Source: Sulfitobacter sp. (GTDB lineage Bacteria; Pseudomonadota; Alphaproteobacteria; Rhodobacterales; Rhodobacteraceae). Taken from it: a stretch of 64,000 nt of DNA. Location: contig JABDKA010000049.1 in assembly GCA_013002405.1 (NCBI GenBank), forward strand, positions 16,979 through 80,978. Direction: 5' to 3'. The first letter of the stretch is position 1, and each line of letters begins with the position of its first letter. Under the pieces are notes generated by a model. It worked only from the letters and a program-made list of their open reading frames with translations, did not search any database and had not been told where the DNA came from. Made by a program: the position numbers and the translations under genes. Positions 37,502-45,920 of the stretch are shown in pieces.

Positions 37502-38361
37502 TGGACGAACAAATTAACGATGTGCTGCGCACGGAGATCTGGCAGGGCAAGTCCCTCGGTGATCTGTTGACGCTTGAATTCCTGGCCAGTGCGGCGGGGT
37601 CTGTGATGGCTGCGATCCTGATCCTGATATTGGGCTGGATTGTCTCGAAATGGTTGCAGACCCGGGTGCAGAACCTGGGGAAGAGAAACAAGCATCTCGA
37701 TGAGATGCTCTTTGATTTCCTGGCCTCCGTCGTCCGCTACGTGGTGCTGGGCTTTACGGCGCTTTTTGTCCTCAACACCTTTGGGGTGCAGACAACCTCC
37801 GTTGTGGCCCTCGTCGGTGCGGCCGGTCTGGCCATCGGTCTGGCGCTTCAGGGCACCCTTTCGAACGTGGCCGCGGGGGTCATGCTGATCCTTTTCCGCC
37901 CGATCAAGGTTGGTGATTTTGTTGAGGTCGCGGGCAAGATGGGAACGGTCAAACAGATCAACCTGAACTTCACTGAACTGGCGGACCTCTCGAACGTCCA
38001 TGTGGTTGTCCCGAACTCAGAGGTCTGGGGGAACATCATCACCAACTATTCCGTGAACGAGACGCGGCGCGCGGAATGGACCTTTGGTGTGGGCTATGGG
38101 GCGAACCTGAAGACGGCCGAAGATATCATTCGCGAAACAATTATGGCCGACGACCGGGCGCATGCGGAACCTGCTCCCTTCATCCAGGTGACTAACTTGG
38201 GGGACAGTTCGGTCGATTTTCTCGTACGGGTCTGGTGCAGCGCCGGAGATTACTTTGCCTTCAAGGCCGACATGACCCGCAAGGTCAAAGAAGCGCTGGA
38301 CGCAGGCGGTGTGGACATTCCCTTCCCCACGCGGACCTTCATTCAGGCAACCGCAGACTAA
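37501..38361 (+). CDS. mscS: Small-conductance mechanosensitive channel, MscS family
   Basis: 286 residues from ATG 37501 (overlap with the phhB stop); the frame extends upstream only within phhB. Three membrane helices; the pore helix has the Gly/Ala pattern VALVGAAGLAIGLALQGTLS, followed by ILFRPIKVGDFVEVAGKMGTV, the classic MscS beta-domain entry. The C-terminal cage ends DAGGVDIPFPTRTF. It releases solutes on hypo-osmotic shock. Two palindromic hairpins follow the stop. Confidence 0.95.
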   Translation: MDEQINDVLRTEIWQGKSLGDLLTLEFLASAAGSVMAAILILILGWIVSKWLQTRVQNLGKRNKHLDEMLFDFLASVVRYVVLGFTALFVLNTFGVQTTSVVALVGAAGLAIGLALQGTLSNVAAGVMLILFRPIKVGDFVEVAGKMGTVKQINLNFTELADLSNVHVVVPNSEVWGNIITNYSVNETRRAEWTFGVGYGANLKTAEDIIRETIMADDRAHAEPAPFIQVTNLGDSSVDFLVRVWCSAGDYFAFKADMTRKVKEALDAGGVDIPFPTRTFIQATAD

Positions 38362-38366
38362 GCAAC

Positions 38367-38431
38367 GAGGTCCCGGACCTGATCCGGGACCTCCTGCGCA
38401 GATCACAGGCCCCGGACAGGTCCGGGGCTTT
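38367..38431. repeat. Two related palindromic hairpins between mscS and the peroxiredoxin gene
   Basis: The first unit is an 11-bp perfect stem, GAGGTCCCGGA / TCCGGGACCTC, with loop CCTGA (38367-38393). The second is GCCCCGGA / TCCGGGGC with loop CAGG (38409-38428), followed by TTTCCTT. Both share the core CCCGGA...TCCGGG, so they look like two divergent copies of one palindromic element. They lie between convergent genes and probably act as terminators; the shared core also suggests a dispersed intergenic repeat family. Confidence 0.75.
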
Positions 38432-38438
38432 CCTTCGG

Positions 38439-38927
38439 CTACATATTGTCCAACAGCGATTCACCGCCCGACACGTCGCAAACGCCGGGGCTTTCCTCGG
38501 GCTGGAATAGCGAAACCTTGCCGTCCTCCACCAGCATCGCGTACCGCTTGGAGCGGGCGACCAGACCCGCAGGCGGCGCGTCAAAATCCATTCCGATGGC
38601 CTTGGTGAACTCGGACTGCGCGTCGGCCAGCATGGTGATGCCTGCCGCTGTGGCCCCCGTGGCCTCGCCCCAGGCCTTCATCACGAAGGGATCGTTGCAG
38701 GAGATGCAGATGATCTCTTCCACGCCCTTGGCATCGAACTGGTCCTTGGTGCGTACGAAGCTGGGCACATGGGCGGAATGGCATGTGGGCGTGAAGGCCC
38801 CCGGCACGGCAAAGACCACAACCTTGCGGCCCTTGACCTTGTCCGAAATCTTGACCGGCGTTGGTCCTTCCGCGCCCATTTCAACAAGCGTTGCGTCAGG
38901 CAGGGTGTCCCCTTGGGAAATTGTCAT
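38439..38927 (-). CDS. Prx5-type peroxiredoxin
   Basis: 162 residues from ATG 38927 with AGAGGAT upstream; an in-frame ATG at 38969 lacks a site. The peroxidatic motif is VPGAFTPTCHSAHVP with Cys49. Additional Cys occur in IICISCNDPF and GVCDVSGG, one of which could serve as the resolving residue. The family reduces hydrogen peroxide and organic hydroperoxides using glutathione/glutaredoxin or thioredoxin. It is divergent from a flavoprotein reductase gene 88 bp away, which may share its regulation. Confidence 0.92.
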   Translation of the reverse strand: MTISQGDTLPDATLVEMGAEGPTPVKISDKVKGRKVVVFAVPGAFTPTCHSAHVPSFVRTKDQFDAKGVEEIICISCNDPFVMKAWGEATGATAAGITMLADAQSEFTKAIGMDFDAPPAGLVARSKRYAMLVEDGKVSLFQPEESPGVCDVSGGESLLDNM

Positions 38928-39015
38928 GGCGTATCCTCTCATCTGATTGTCATTATCCTCAGGCTGCATATAGGTTCCCGTTCCATAGGCGACCAGTCAA
39001 AAGAGGGGGCACTAG

Positions 39016-40224
39016 ATGAGGCACGTCGTGGTGATCGGGGCTGGACAGGCCGGGGCCTCCTGCGTGGCCAAGCTGCGCAACACCGGTTTTGACGGGCACA
39101 TTACCCTGATCGGCGAAGAACCGGTGCCACCCTACCAGCGCCCCCCGCTGAGCAAGGCCTACCTGCTGGGAGAGATGGCGGTAGAAAGGCTTTTTCTCAG
39201 GCCCGAGAGCTTTTACGCGGAACAGGACATCACCCTGCGCACCGACGCGTCCGTGACCGCAATCGACACGGGTGCGCGCAGGGTTCACCTTGGGGATGAA
39301 GTGATTGCCTATGACGAACTGGTCCTGACCACCGGGTCGGAGCCGAACCGCCTGCCCGCCGCGATCGGCGGCGATCTCGACGGTGTCTTCACCGTCCGCG
39401 ACCTTGGAAATGTCGATGCGGTAGCACCCTACTTTGAAGAAGGTGCGCGGGTGCTGATCGTCGGGGGCGGATACATCGGGCTTGAAGCGGCGGCCGTAGC
39501 GGCAAAACGCGGGTTACAGGTTACCCTGATTGAGATGGCCCCCCGTATCCTGCAAAGGGTTGCGGCGCCGGAAACGAGCGATTTCTTCCGCGTCCTGCAC
39601 CAGCGCCACGGCGTGGATATACAAGAGGGTATCGGCCTGAAACGGCTCACGGGTGAGGGGCACGTCACGGCAGCGGAACTGAGTGACGGCAGCAGGCTTG
39701 AAGTGGACCTTGTCATCGTCGGTGTCGGTATACACCCCCGTACGGAATTGGCCGAGGCCGCGGAACTTGAGATCGACAACGGCATCAAGGTGGATGACCG
39801 GGGCCGAACATCGGTCCCCCACATCTGGGCCGCCGGGGACTGCGCCTCCTTTCCCTACCGCGGTCACCGCATCCGTCTGGAATCGGTGCCTCATGCCATC
39901 GAGCAGGCGGAATGTGTGGCCGAAAACATTCTGGGCGCAGCCAAGGCCTATGTGGCCAAGCCCTGGTTCTGGTCCGATCAGTATGACGTGAAGCTGCAGA
40001 TTGCGGGGCTGAACAGAGGCTACGATAAGATTGTGACCCGGCAGTCTGACGCGGACAGCGTGTCCTTCTGGTACTATCAGGGTGATACCCTTTTGGCCGT
40101 CGACGCCATGAATGATCCGCGCGGCTACATGGTGGGCAAAAGGCTGATTGAAAGCGGGAAATCCCCCGCGCCGGAGGCCATTGCGGACACCGGGACGGAC
40201 CTCAAAAGCCTGCTGCGGCCGTGA
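39016..40224 (+). CDS. FAD-dependent ferredoxin/putidaredoxin reductase-like protein
   Basis: 402 residues after GAGGGGGCACTAG. The FAD motif is VVVIGAGQAGASCVAKL, followed by PPYQRPPLSKAYL, a signature of the putidaredoxin/rubredoxin reductase group. The NADH motif is VLIVGGGYIGLEAAAVA, and IWAAGDCASFPY is the second FAD contact. The C-terminal domain has WFWSDQYDVKLQIAGL. It passes electrons from NAD(P)H to a small ferredoxin, rubredoxin or similar. No [2Fe-2S] partner gene is next to it. The stop overlaps rsmD (GTGA). Confidence 0.9.
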   Translation: MRHVVVIGAGQAGASCVAKLRNTGFDGHITLIGEEPVPPYQRPPLSKAYLLGEMAVERLFLRPESFYAEQDITLRTDASVTAIDTGARRVHLGDEVIAYDELVLTTGSEPNRLPAAIGGDLDGVFTVRDLGNVDAVAPYFEEGARVLIVGGGYIGLEAAAVAAKRGLQVTLIEMAPRILQRVAAPETSDFFRVLHQRHGVDIQEGIGLKRLTGEGHVTAAELSDGSRLEVDLVIVGVGIHPRTELAEAAELEIDNGIKVDDRGRTSVPHIWAAGDCASFPYRGHRIRLESVPHAIEQAECVAENILGAAKAYVAKPWFWSDQYDVKLQIAGLNRGYDKIVTRQSDADSVSFWYYQGDTLLAVDAMNDPRGYMVGKRLIESGKSPAPEAIADTGTDLKSLLRP

Positions 40225-40775
40225 GGATCATCGCGGGGCGGTTTCGCGGTACGGCCCTGGCTGCTGTCGGGAAGGGAGACGCCGACGCGCACCTGCGGCC
40301 GACGTCCGACCGGGTACGCGAAAGCCTCTTTTCCATGCTGACCCACCGTGACGTGATCGAAGGCGCGCGGGTGCTGGACCTTTTTGCGGGCACCGGCGCG
40401 TTGGGGTTGGAGGCGCTGTCGCGCGGTGCGCGGGAGGTATGCTTTGTCGAAAGCGGCCGCGTGGGTCAGCGGTTGATCCGGGAGAACATCGAAAAGCTGC
40501 GCGTGGAGAAGGAGACCACCCTGATGCGCAACGATGCGACCAGGCTGGGGGCCTGGCCCAATGCGCCCTTTGATCTGGTCTTCCTCGATCCGCCTTACGG
40601 CAAGGGCATGGGGGAACGGGCGTTGGCCGCCTTGCGGGACGGTGGTTGGATAACGGCGGAGGCACTGGTGGTCTGGGAAGAGAATGCGCCCATGGCAGCG
40701 CCCGATGGGTTTGAGCGGGTCGAGACGCGCAAATATGGCGATACGCACATCACCCTGCTTGAGCTTGCCACCTAG
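40221..40775 (+). CDS. rsmD: 16S rRNA (guanine966-N2)-methyltransferase
   Basis: 184 residues from GTG 40221, overlapping the upstream stop. The N-terminus MRIIAGRFRGTAL and LRPTSDRVRESLFSML are hallmarks of RsmD. SAM motif I is VLDLFAGTGALGLEALSRGA and the catalytic motif IV is FLDPPYGKG. It methylates G966 of 16S rRNA during small-subunit assembly. The gene runs tail to tail into the aminotransferase with a four-base overlap. Confidence 0.95.
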   Translation: MRIIAGRFRGTALAAVGKGDADAHLRPTSDRVRESLFSMLTHRDVIEGARVLDLFAGTGALGLEALSRGAREVCFVESGRVGQRLIRENIEKLRVEKETTLMRNDATRLGAWPNAPFDLVFLDPPYGKGMGERALAALRDGGWITAEALVVWEENAPMAAPDGFERVETRKYGDTHITLLELAT

Positions 40776-41980
40776 CCCGCGCGAATGGCGTCGGCCAGCC
40801 GTGCGATCCCCGCGTCGATCTGAGTGTCATTCGCCAGAGAAAAACTCAGCCGCAGGGTGTTCGCGTTAGAGCGATCCGCAAAGAAGGCCTGCCCCGGCAC
40901 AAAAGCCACTCGCTGGCGCGCCAATGCAGAGCGCAGCAGGGCGCCCCCGTCCATGCCACGTGGCAAGGTCAGCCAGATGAACATGCCCCCATCGGGCCGG
41001 GTCCAGGACACGCCATCGGGCATATGGGTTTCAAGGGCGGTCAGCATGGCATCGCGGCGGGCCTTGTAGGTATCGCGCAGTTTGGCGGTGTGGGTTTCAA
41101 AGATGCTGCGGGCCACGTGGTTGATGGCCATCTGGTTCAGGCTGGCGCTGTGCAGATCGGCGGCCTGCTTTATCAGCACCAATTGAGAGACCACCTGGCT
41201 GGCCCCGCACACCCATCCCACGCGCAGGCCGGGTGCCAGTGTCTTTGAAAAACTCCCGCAGTAAAGCGTTCGACACGCTTCAATGCTGCCCTTGCGCGCG
41301 ATCTCAAGCGCCAGCATCGGCGGGACAGGCTCCCCGTCATAGCGCAACGCCTGATAGGCGGCGTCTTCGATCACCGCAATGTCCAGGCTGTCCGCAAGCG
41401 ACAGCACCTCTTCCCGAGCGGCCAGGTCCAGGGTTTCGCCAGTGGGATTGGCAAAGTCGACGGAGGCATAGGCGAATTTCACCCGGCCACCGTTTTCAGC
41501 AGCCCTTTGAGCGTAATCCTCCGCCGATCGATTGCCGCCCGGAGTGAGCCGGTCAAAGTGGGGCTCGTAGGCATTGAAGGCCCCCAGGGCGCCCATGTAG
41601 GTGGGCCAGCATACCAGTGCGGTATCCCGGGGCGACAGCATCAGCTTGCCCAGGTAATCAAGCGCCTGTTGCGAGCCCGAGGTGATCAGGATGTTGTCAC
41701 GGGTGCAGGGAATGCCAAGCTTACCCATCTCTGCAATGATCCAGTCCCGCAGGGGGGCGTACCCTTCGGAAACGGAATACTGCAGGGCCAAGGCGGCACT
41801 GCCGGGTGAAAGCGCTTCCGTCATCGCGTCCTGAAAGGCATCCGTGGGGAAAAGAGCAGGGTCGGGAATGCCACCCGCGAATGAGATAATGCCAGGCTGA
41901 TCAAGCAGCTTGAGCAGTTCGCGTATCTCGCTTGCCTTCATTTGGTTCATACGGGTGGCAAAGATGTCGCGCCAATTCAT
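40772..41980 (-). CDS. PLP-dependent aminotransferase (LysN/AAA-AT-like, fold type I)
   Basis: 402 residues after GGAAGAGATTCTGAC. Starts MNWRDIFATRMNQMKASEIRELLK, then ISFAGGIPDPALFPTDAFQ, typical of the 2-aminoadipate/aromatic aminotransferase group related to the catalytic half of MocR regulators. The PLP Lys is in LYCGSFSKTLAPGLRVGW, and FANPTGETLD is the phosphate/substrate region. It has no DNA-binding domain, so it is an enzyme. Substrate uncertain: 2-aminoadipate, kynurenine and branched or aromatic amino acids are all known for relatives. Confidence 0.88.
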   Translation of the reverse strand: MNWRDIFATRMNQMKASEIRELLKLLDQPGIISFAGGIPDPALFPTDAFQDAMTEALSPGSAALALQYSVSEGYAPLRDWIIAEMGKLGIPCTRDNILITSGSQQALDYLGKLMLSPRDTALVCWPTYMGALGAFNAYEPHFDRLTPGGNRSAEDYAQRAAENGGRVKFAYASVDFANPTGETLDLAAREEVLSLADSLDIAVIEDAAYQALRYDGEPVPPMLALEIARKGSIEACRTLYCGSFSKTLAPGLRVGWVCGASQVVSQLVLIKQAADLHSASLNQMAINHVARSIFETHTAKLRDTYKARRDAMLTALETHMPDGVSWTRPDGGMFIWLTLPRGMDGGALLRSALARQRVAFVPGQAFFADRSNANTLRLSFSLANDTQIDAGIARLADAIRAG

Positions 41981-42117
41981 GTCAGAATCTCTTCCCTATT
42001 TCCGGCAGCACAGCATAGAAGGAAATATATGGCAATAATTATTACCTATATCGGTCACAATCGTGCGACTGGCGGTTCCGGATTGGAAAAAGGTGAGGCC
42101 AAGCCTATCCTAGGCCC

Positions 42118-42309
42118 ATGACCGACGCGACCTATCTTGATCACCACTACGCTCGCGCCGCTGCCCGGCAGCAAGAGGACATGGTGCACCTGCCCACGCC
42201 ACAGGCTTTCGCGGCGCCGGTTTTCATCCACGACTGCGTCACCCCGCTGGCGGGAGAGACGGTGCTGTCGCTGCTGATGAAACGAATGATGGCCGGGGAT
42301 CAGCCGTAG
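42118..42309 (+). CDS. Small hypothetical protein (63 aa)
   Basis: 63 residues between the divergent aminotransferase start and the convergent map gene, overlapping the map stop by about ten bases. The sequence (TDATYLDHHYARAAARQQED, then FIHDCVTPLAGETVLSLLMK) has no recognised domain or membrane segment. Codon use looks like that of its neighbours, but the ribosome site is weak. It could be a real short Roseobacter-type protein or a chance frame. Confidence 0.4.
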   Translation: MTDATYLDHHYARAAARQQEDMVHLPTPQAFAAPVFIHDCVTPLAGETVLSLLMKRMMAGDQP

Positions 42310-43124
42310 GTCGGATGGAACTTGCCTGCCGGTGAGAGAGTGAAGATCTCGCACCCTCCTTCGGTCACACCCACCGAATGTTCGAACTGAGCCGACAGTG
42401 ACTTGTCCCGGGTCACGGCGGTCCAGTCATCGGCCAATGTCTTGGTCTCCGCGCGGCCAAGGTTCACCATGGGCTCAATGGTAAAGAACATGCCCGGCTC
42501 AAGCGTGGCCCCGGTGCCGGGGCGGCCATAGTGCAGCACGTTGGGCGGTGCGTGGAACACGCGGCCCAGACCATGGCCGCAGAAATCCGTAACGACGGAC
42601 ATGCGATGGCTTTCTACGAAGGACTGGATGGCGTGCCCGATGTCGCCGAAGGTGTTGCCGGGTTTCACAGCCTCGATGCCCCGCATCAGGCTGTCGTGGG
42701 TCACCTGGATCAGACGTTCTGCCTTGCGGGACAATTTGCCTGCAACGTACATCCGGCTCGTGTCGCCGAACCAGCCGTCGACGATTACGGTCACATCGAT
42801 ATTCAGGATATCGCCGTCCTTCAGCTTCTTGTCGCCGGGGATACCGTGGCAAACCACATGATTGACCGAAATGCAGCTGGCATGCTGATAGCCTTTGTAT
42901 CCTATGGTCGCCGATTTTGCGCCCGCCGCTTCGACCCTTTCCTCGATGACGCGGTCAATTTCGCCCGTTGTCTGACCGACAAAGACATGCTCAGCGATCT
43001 CATCGAGTATGCGGGCGGCAAGTGCCCCCGCGGTATGCATGCCCGCAAAGTCAGATGGATCGTAGATACGGATGCCGTCCTTTGTACGACGGCCACGGTG
43101 CAGTTCGTTCACCGGGGTCTCCAT
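42300..43124 (-). CDS. map: Type I methionine aminopeptidase
   Basis: 274 residues from ATG 43124 with AGGGAGAA upstream; the frame upstream to 43277 lies in the 3' part of sfsA. Metal ligands are seen in DGDILNIDVTVIVDGWFGDTSRM (here in pieces: NIDVTV and FGDTSR), the His in FCGHGLGRVFHAPP, Glu in FTIEPMVN and Glu in AQFEHSVGV. It removes the initiator Met from nascent proteins. The catalytic His of the N-terminal region appears in VNHVVCHGIPG. It is 19 bp downstream of sfsA. Confidence 0.95.
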   Translation of the reverse strand: METPVNELHRGRRTKDGIRIYDPSDFAGMHTAGALAARILDEIAEHVFVGQTTGEIDRVIEERVEAAGAKSATIGYKGYQHASCISVNHVVCHGIPGDKKLKDGDILNIDVTVIVDGWFGDTSRMYVAGKLSRKAERLIQVTHDSLMRGIEAVKPGNTFGDIGHAIQSFVESHRMSVVTDFCGHGLGRVFHAPPNVLHYGRPGTGATLEPGMFFTIEPMVNLGRAETKTLADDWTAVTRDKSLSAQFEHSVGVTEGGCEIFTLSPAGKFHPTYG

Positions 43125-43143
43125 TCGTTTTCTCCCTGACTGT

Positions 43144-43857
43144 TTATCTTGCCGGGCCGCGCAGGGCCAGAGGGGCGGCCAATTCGACGCCCCGAGGGCT
43201 GATATGGGTGCCGATGCAAAGCGTTTCCACCCCTGCGGCATACGCTGCAGCGTGGGCCTGTGCATAGCCTGGGTCAATATCGCGGGCTAGATCAACCTCC
43301 CCGCAGTCGGTGCGTTGCACAAGATAGAGCAATACCGCCCGGTGTCCGGCCTGCGCCATTTCGGCCAGATTGCCAAGATGTTTCGCGCCCCGCGTGGTCA
43401 CGCTGTCGGGGAACTCGGCCAGCCCCGGCTGGCGGCACAGGGTCACGGATTTCACCTCAAGGTAAGCATCCGGCAGGCCCTCCTCTTGCAGGAGAAAGTC
43501 GATGCGAGAGCCTTCCGCGTACTTCACTTCGGGCCTTACAGTTCGGTAGGCGCGCAGTGCGTCGATCTGACGGGCCTCAAGCGCCGCCCGCACCGCGCGG
43601 TTGGGCAGGCCCGTATCCACACCCGTGAAATGACCATTCTCGTGGTCCACCAGGCGCCAGCCGTATCTGAGCTTTTTTCTGGGATCATCGTTGGGCTCAA
43701 GCCAGATTCTGGTACCAGGCTCCGCCAGTCCCATCATTGAGCCGGGGTTGGCGCAGTGAGCCACCACCTCGCATCCGTCCTCAAGCGTGCAATCGGCCAG
43801 GAACCTCTTGTAGCGGCGAATGAGACGGGCGGGCACAAGTTCAGTTTGAAAGCGCAT
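43144..43857 (-). CDS. sfsA: SfsA family DNA/RNA nuclease-like protein
   Basis: 237 residues from ATG 43857, giving the usual start MRFQTELVPARLIRRYKRFLAD; an ORF extension to 43893 is not needed. Family motifs include VVAHCANPGSMMGL, the nuclease-like SRIDFLLQ...AYLEVKSVTL and VTTRGAKHLGNLAEM. The PD-(D/E)XK core is Asp in RIDFL and Glu-x-Lys in LEVKS. Named from sugar fermentation stimulation in E. coli; the molecular role is unsettled. Divergent from the cinA-like gene. Confidence 0.93.
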   Translation of the reverse strand: MRFQTELVPARLIRRYKRFLADCTLEDGCEVVAHCANPGSMMGLAEPGTRIWLEPNDDPRKKLRYGWRLVDHENGHFTGVDTGLPNRAVRAALEARQIDALRAYRTVRPEVKYAEGSRIDFLLQEEGLPDAYLEVKSVTLCRQPGLAEFPDSVTTRGAKHLGNLAEMAQAGHRAVLLYLVQRTDCGEVDLARDIDPGYAQAHAAAYAAGVETLCIGTHISPRGVELAAPLALRGPAR

Positions 43858-43904
43858 GGGGCGCGGCCTATACCGTGAGAGCGCCGCGCTCAAGGAGTTA
43901 GCCG

Positions 43905-44624
43905 ATGACCAATCCCACCGCCGCCATGATCGTGATCGGGGACGAGATCCTGTCGGGCCGGACCCGTGACAGCAACATGCACCATCTGGCCGGTGAACTG
44001 AGCGAAGTGGGCATTGATCTGAAAGAGGTCAGGGTGATCGGCGATGACCGCGGCGTGATCATCGCCGCCGTGCAGGCCCTGTCAAAGGCCTTTGATCATG
44101 TCTTCACGAGCGGCGGAATCGGGCCGACCCACGATGACATCACCGCCGATTGCATCGCGGCTGCCTTCAACCGTGCTATTGACGTTCGCGACGACGCGCG
44201 GTCCATCCTCGCGGCCTTCTACGAAAAGAACGGGACGGACCTGAACACCGCCCGCCTGCGCATGGCGCGGATTCCCGAGGGGGCTGAACTGATCGAAAAC
44301 CCCGTTTCCGCCGCGCCCGGCTTCAAGCTGGAGAATGTGCATGTCATGGCCGGGGTGCCCTCGGTTTTTCAGGCCATGGTAGCCTCTGTCCTGCCAACAC
44401 TGACTGGCGGCGCCAAGCTGATCAGTGAGACGCTTCGGATCGAGCGGGGGGAGGGTGATATCGCGGGCCCGCTGGGCGAGGTTGCGGAGGCTCACCCGGC
44501 CCTGTCGATTGGGTCCTACCCGTTTCAGCGCAACGGTGTCTTTGGTGCACATGTGGTGATCCGCGGCAATGACGCGGAGGATATCAACTCCGCGATGAGC
44601 CAGCTAAAGGCCATCTTTGGATGA
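43905..44624 (+). CDS. CinA N-terminal/MoaB-Mog-fold molybdopterin-binding domain protein
   Basis: 239 residues after AAGGAGTTAGCCG. Starts AAMIVIGDEILSGRTRDSNMH and contains HVFTSGGIGPTHDDITADCIAAAF, the MoCF-biosynthesis (CinA N-terminal) fold. The C-terminal nicotinamide-nucleotide amidase domain of full CinA is absent, so this is the short form. Proteins of this type may hydrolyse FAD or ADP-ribose, or act in pterin metabolism; which applies here is not clear. Overlaps the next gene by four bases. Confidence 0.88.
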   Translation: MTNPTAAMIVIGDEILSGRTRDSNMHHLAGELSEVGIDLKEVRVIGDDRGVIIAAVQALSKAFDHVFTSGGIGPTHDDITADCIAAAFNRAIDVRDDARSILAAFYEKNGTDLNTARLRMARIPEGAELIENPVSAAPGFKLENVHVMAGVPSVFQAMVASVLPTLTGGAKLISETLRIERGEGDIAGPLGEVAEAHPALSIGSYPFQRNGVFGAHVVIRGNDAEDINSAMSQLKAIFG

Positions 44625-45340
44625 CACCTGACTTGCGTAAATTACTGGCCGTATGTGAAGGCACATGGCCCCCCGCGCGGCGGTGGGAAGGTGACGGCTT
44701 CATCCTGCGGGACGGTCAGGGTGGGGGTCAGCGGGTTTCCGCAGCGACTGCAACCGGACCTGCCGACACGGCCCGGATCGAGGCGGCGGCCGAAGCCATG
44801 CGGCAGATCGGCCAGCGCCCGCTGTTTCAGTTGCGCGATGATGAAACGGCCTTTGCGGCCCAGCTTGAGGCGATGGGCTATGTCGCCAAGGACCCAACCT
44901 TGGCCTATTCCCTCCCGATTGAGAGATTGACCGATGTTCCCATCCCCCGTGTGACCGCTTTCACGATTTGGGAGCCGCTCGCCATCATGCGCGAGATATG
45001 GGCGACCGATGGCGTCGGACCGGAACGTCTGGCCGTCATGGACCGCGCGGCCTGCAAGACCGGCGTTCTGGCCCGCTGGAACGAAAAACCCGGCGGCGTG
45101 GCCTACGTTGGGGTGTATGAAGGGGTGGCGATGGTGCATGCGCTGGTTGTCCTGCCGCACCAGCGCAGGCAGGGGGTCGCGCAATGGCTGATGCGTGCGG
45201 CCGCCTTTTGGGCGCAGGGGCAGGGTGCGATGCACATGTCGGTCCTCTGCGTGGCGGCGAATGAGCCGGCCAACAAGCTTTACCGCGCACTGGGCTTCAC
45301 GCCCGCGGGCGGATACCATTACCGTGTGAAACCAGACTGA
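44621..45340 (+). CDS. GNAT-family N-acetyltransferase
   Basis: 239 residues, two-domain length. The C-terminal half carries the acetyl-CoA binding core ALVVLPHQRRQGVAQWLMRA and CVAANEPANKLYRALGF with the terminal GYHYRVK. The N-terminal 110 residues are diverged. Substrate unknown. It starts inside the upstream stop (ATGA) and is 10 bp from the next gene, so it shares that transcript. Confidence 0.85.
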   Translation: MTPDLRKLLAVCEGTWPPARRWEGDGFILRDGQGGGQRVSAATATGPADTARIEAAAEAMRQIGQRPLFQLRDDETAFAAQLEAMGYVAKDPTLAYSLPIERLTDVPIPRVTAFTIWEPLAIMREIWATDGVGPERLAVMDRAACKTGVLARWNEKPGGVAYVGVYEGVAMVHALVVLPHQRRQGVAQWLMRAAAFWAQGQGAMHMSVLCVAANEPANKLYRALGFTPAGGYHYRVKPD

Positions 45341-45350
45341 AGGATCCGTC

Positions 45351-45920
45351 ATGGCCAAAGATATGCCCACCGCCCTCAACCTGCCCATGGCCGATCCGCT
45401 GCCGGAAGCGACGCAGAAGTATTTCGATGTCTGTCAGGAAAAGCTCGGGATGGTCCCCAACGTCCTGCAGGCCTACGCCTTTGACGTGGAGAAACTCAAT
45501 GCCTTTACGGCCATGTACAATGACCTGATGCTGGGCGACAGCGCACTGAGCAAACTGGAGCGCGAGATGATCGCGGTGGCCGTTTCCTCTTACAACAAGT
45601 GCTACTACTGTCTGGTGGCCCACGGAGCCGCGGTGCGCCAGCTTTCGGGCGATCCTGAACTGGGTGAGGCGCTGGTGATGAACTACCGCGTTGCCAAGAT
45701 TGACGCGCGGCAGCGGGCCATGCTGGATTTCGCGGTCAAACTGACACGCGAGAGCGCCGCCGTCGAGGAGGCCGACCGGGAGGCGCTGCGCGCCCAGGGG
45801 TTCACGGACCGGGACATCTGGGACATCGCCAGCGTCGCGGGCTTTTTCAATATGACGAACCGGGTGGCCAGCGGCACCGATATGCGGCCGAACCCGGAAT
45901 ACCACGCACAGGCCCGATGA
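45351..45920 (+). CDS. AhpD-like alkylhydroperoxidase / carboxymuconolactone decarboxylase family protein
   Basis: 189 residues after AAGGATCCGTC. The redox motif is Cys-Tyr-Tyr-Cys with a following His in YNKCYYCLVAHGAAVRQL, the AhpD CxxC(x3)H arrangement of the peroxidase-related (uncharacterised, TIGR01926-like) group. It should be a small all-alpha oligomeric thiol protein protecting against peroxides. The stop overlaps the OmpA-domain gene. Confidence 0.88.
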   Translation: MAKDMPTALNLPMADPLPEATQKYFDVCQEKLGMVPNVLQAYAFDVEKLNAFTAMYNDLMLGDSALSKLEREMIAVAVSSYNKCYYCLVAHGAAVRQLSGDPELGEALVMNYRVAKIDARQRAMLDFAVKLTRESAAVEEADREALRAQGFTDRDIWDIASVAGFFNMTNRVASGTDMRPNPEYHAQAR

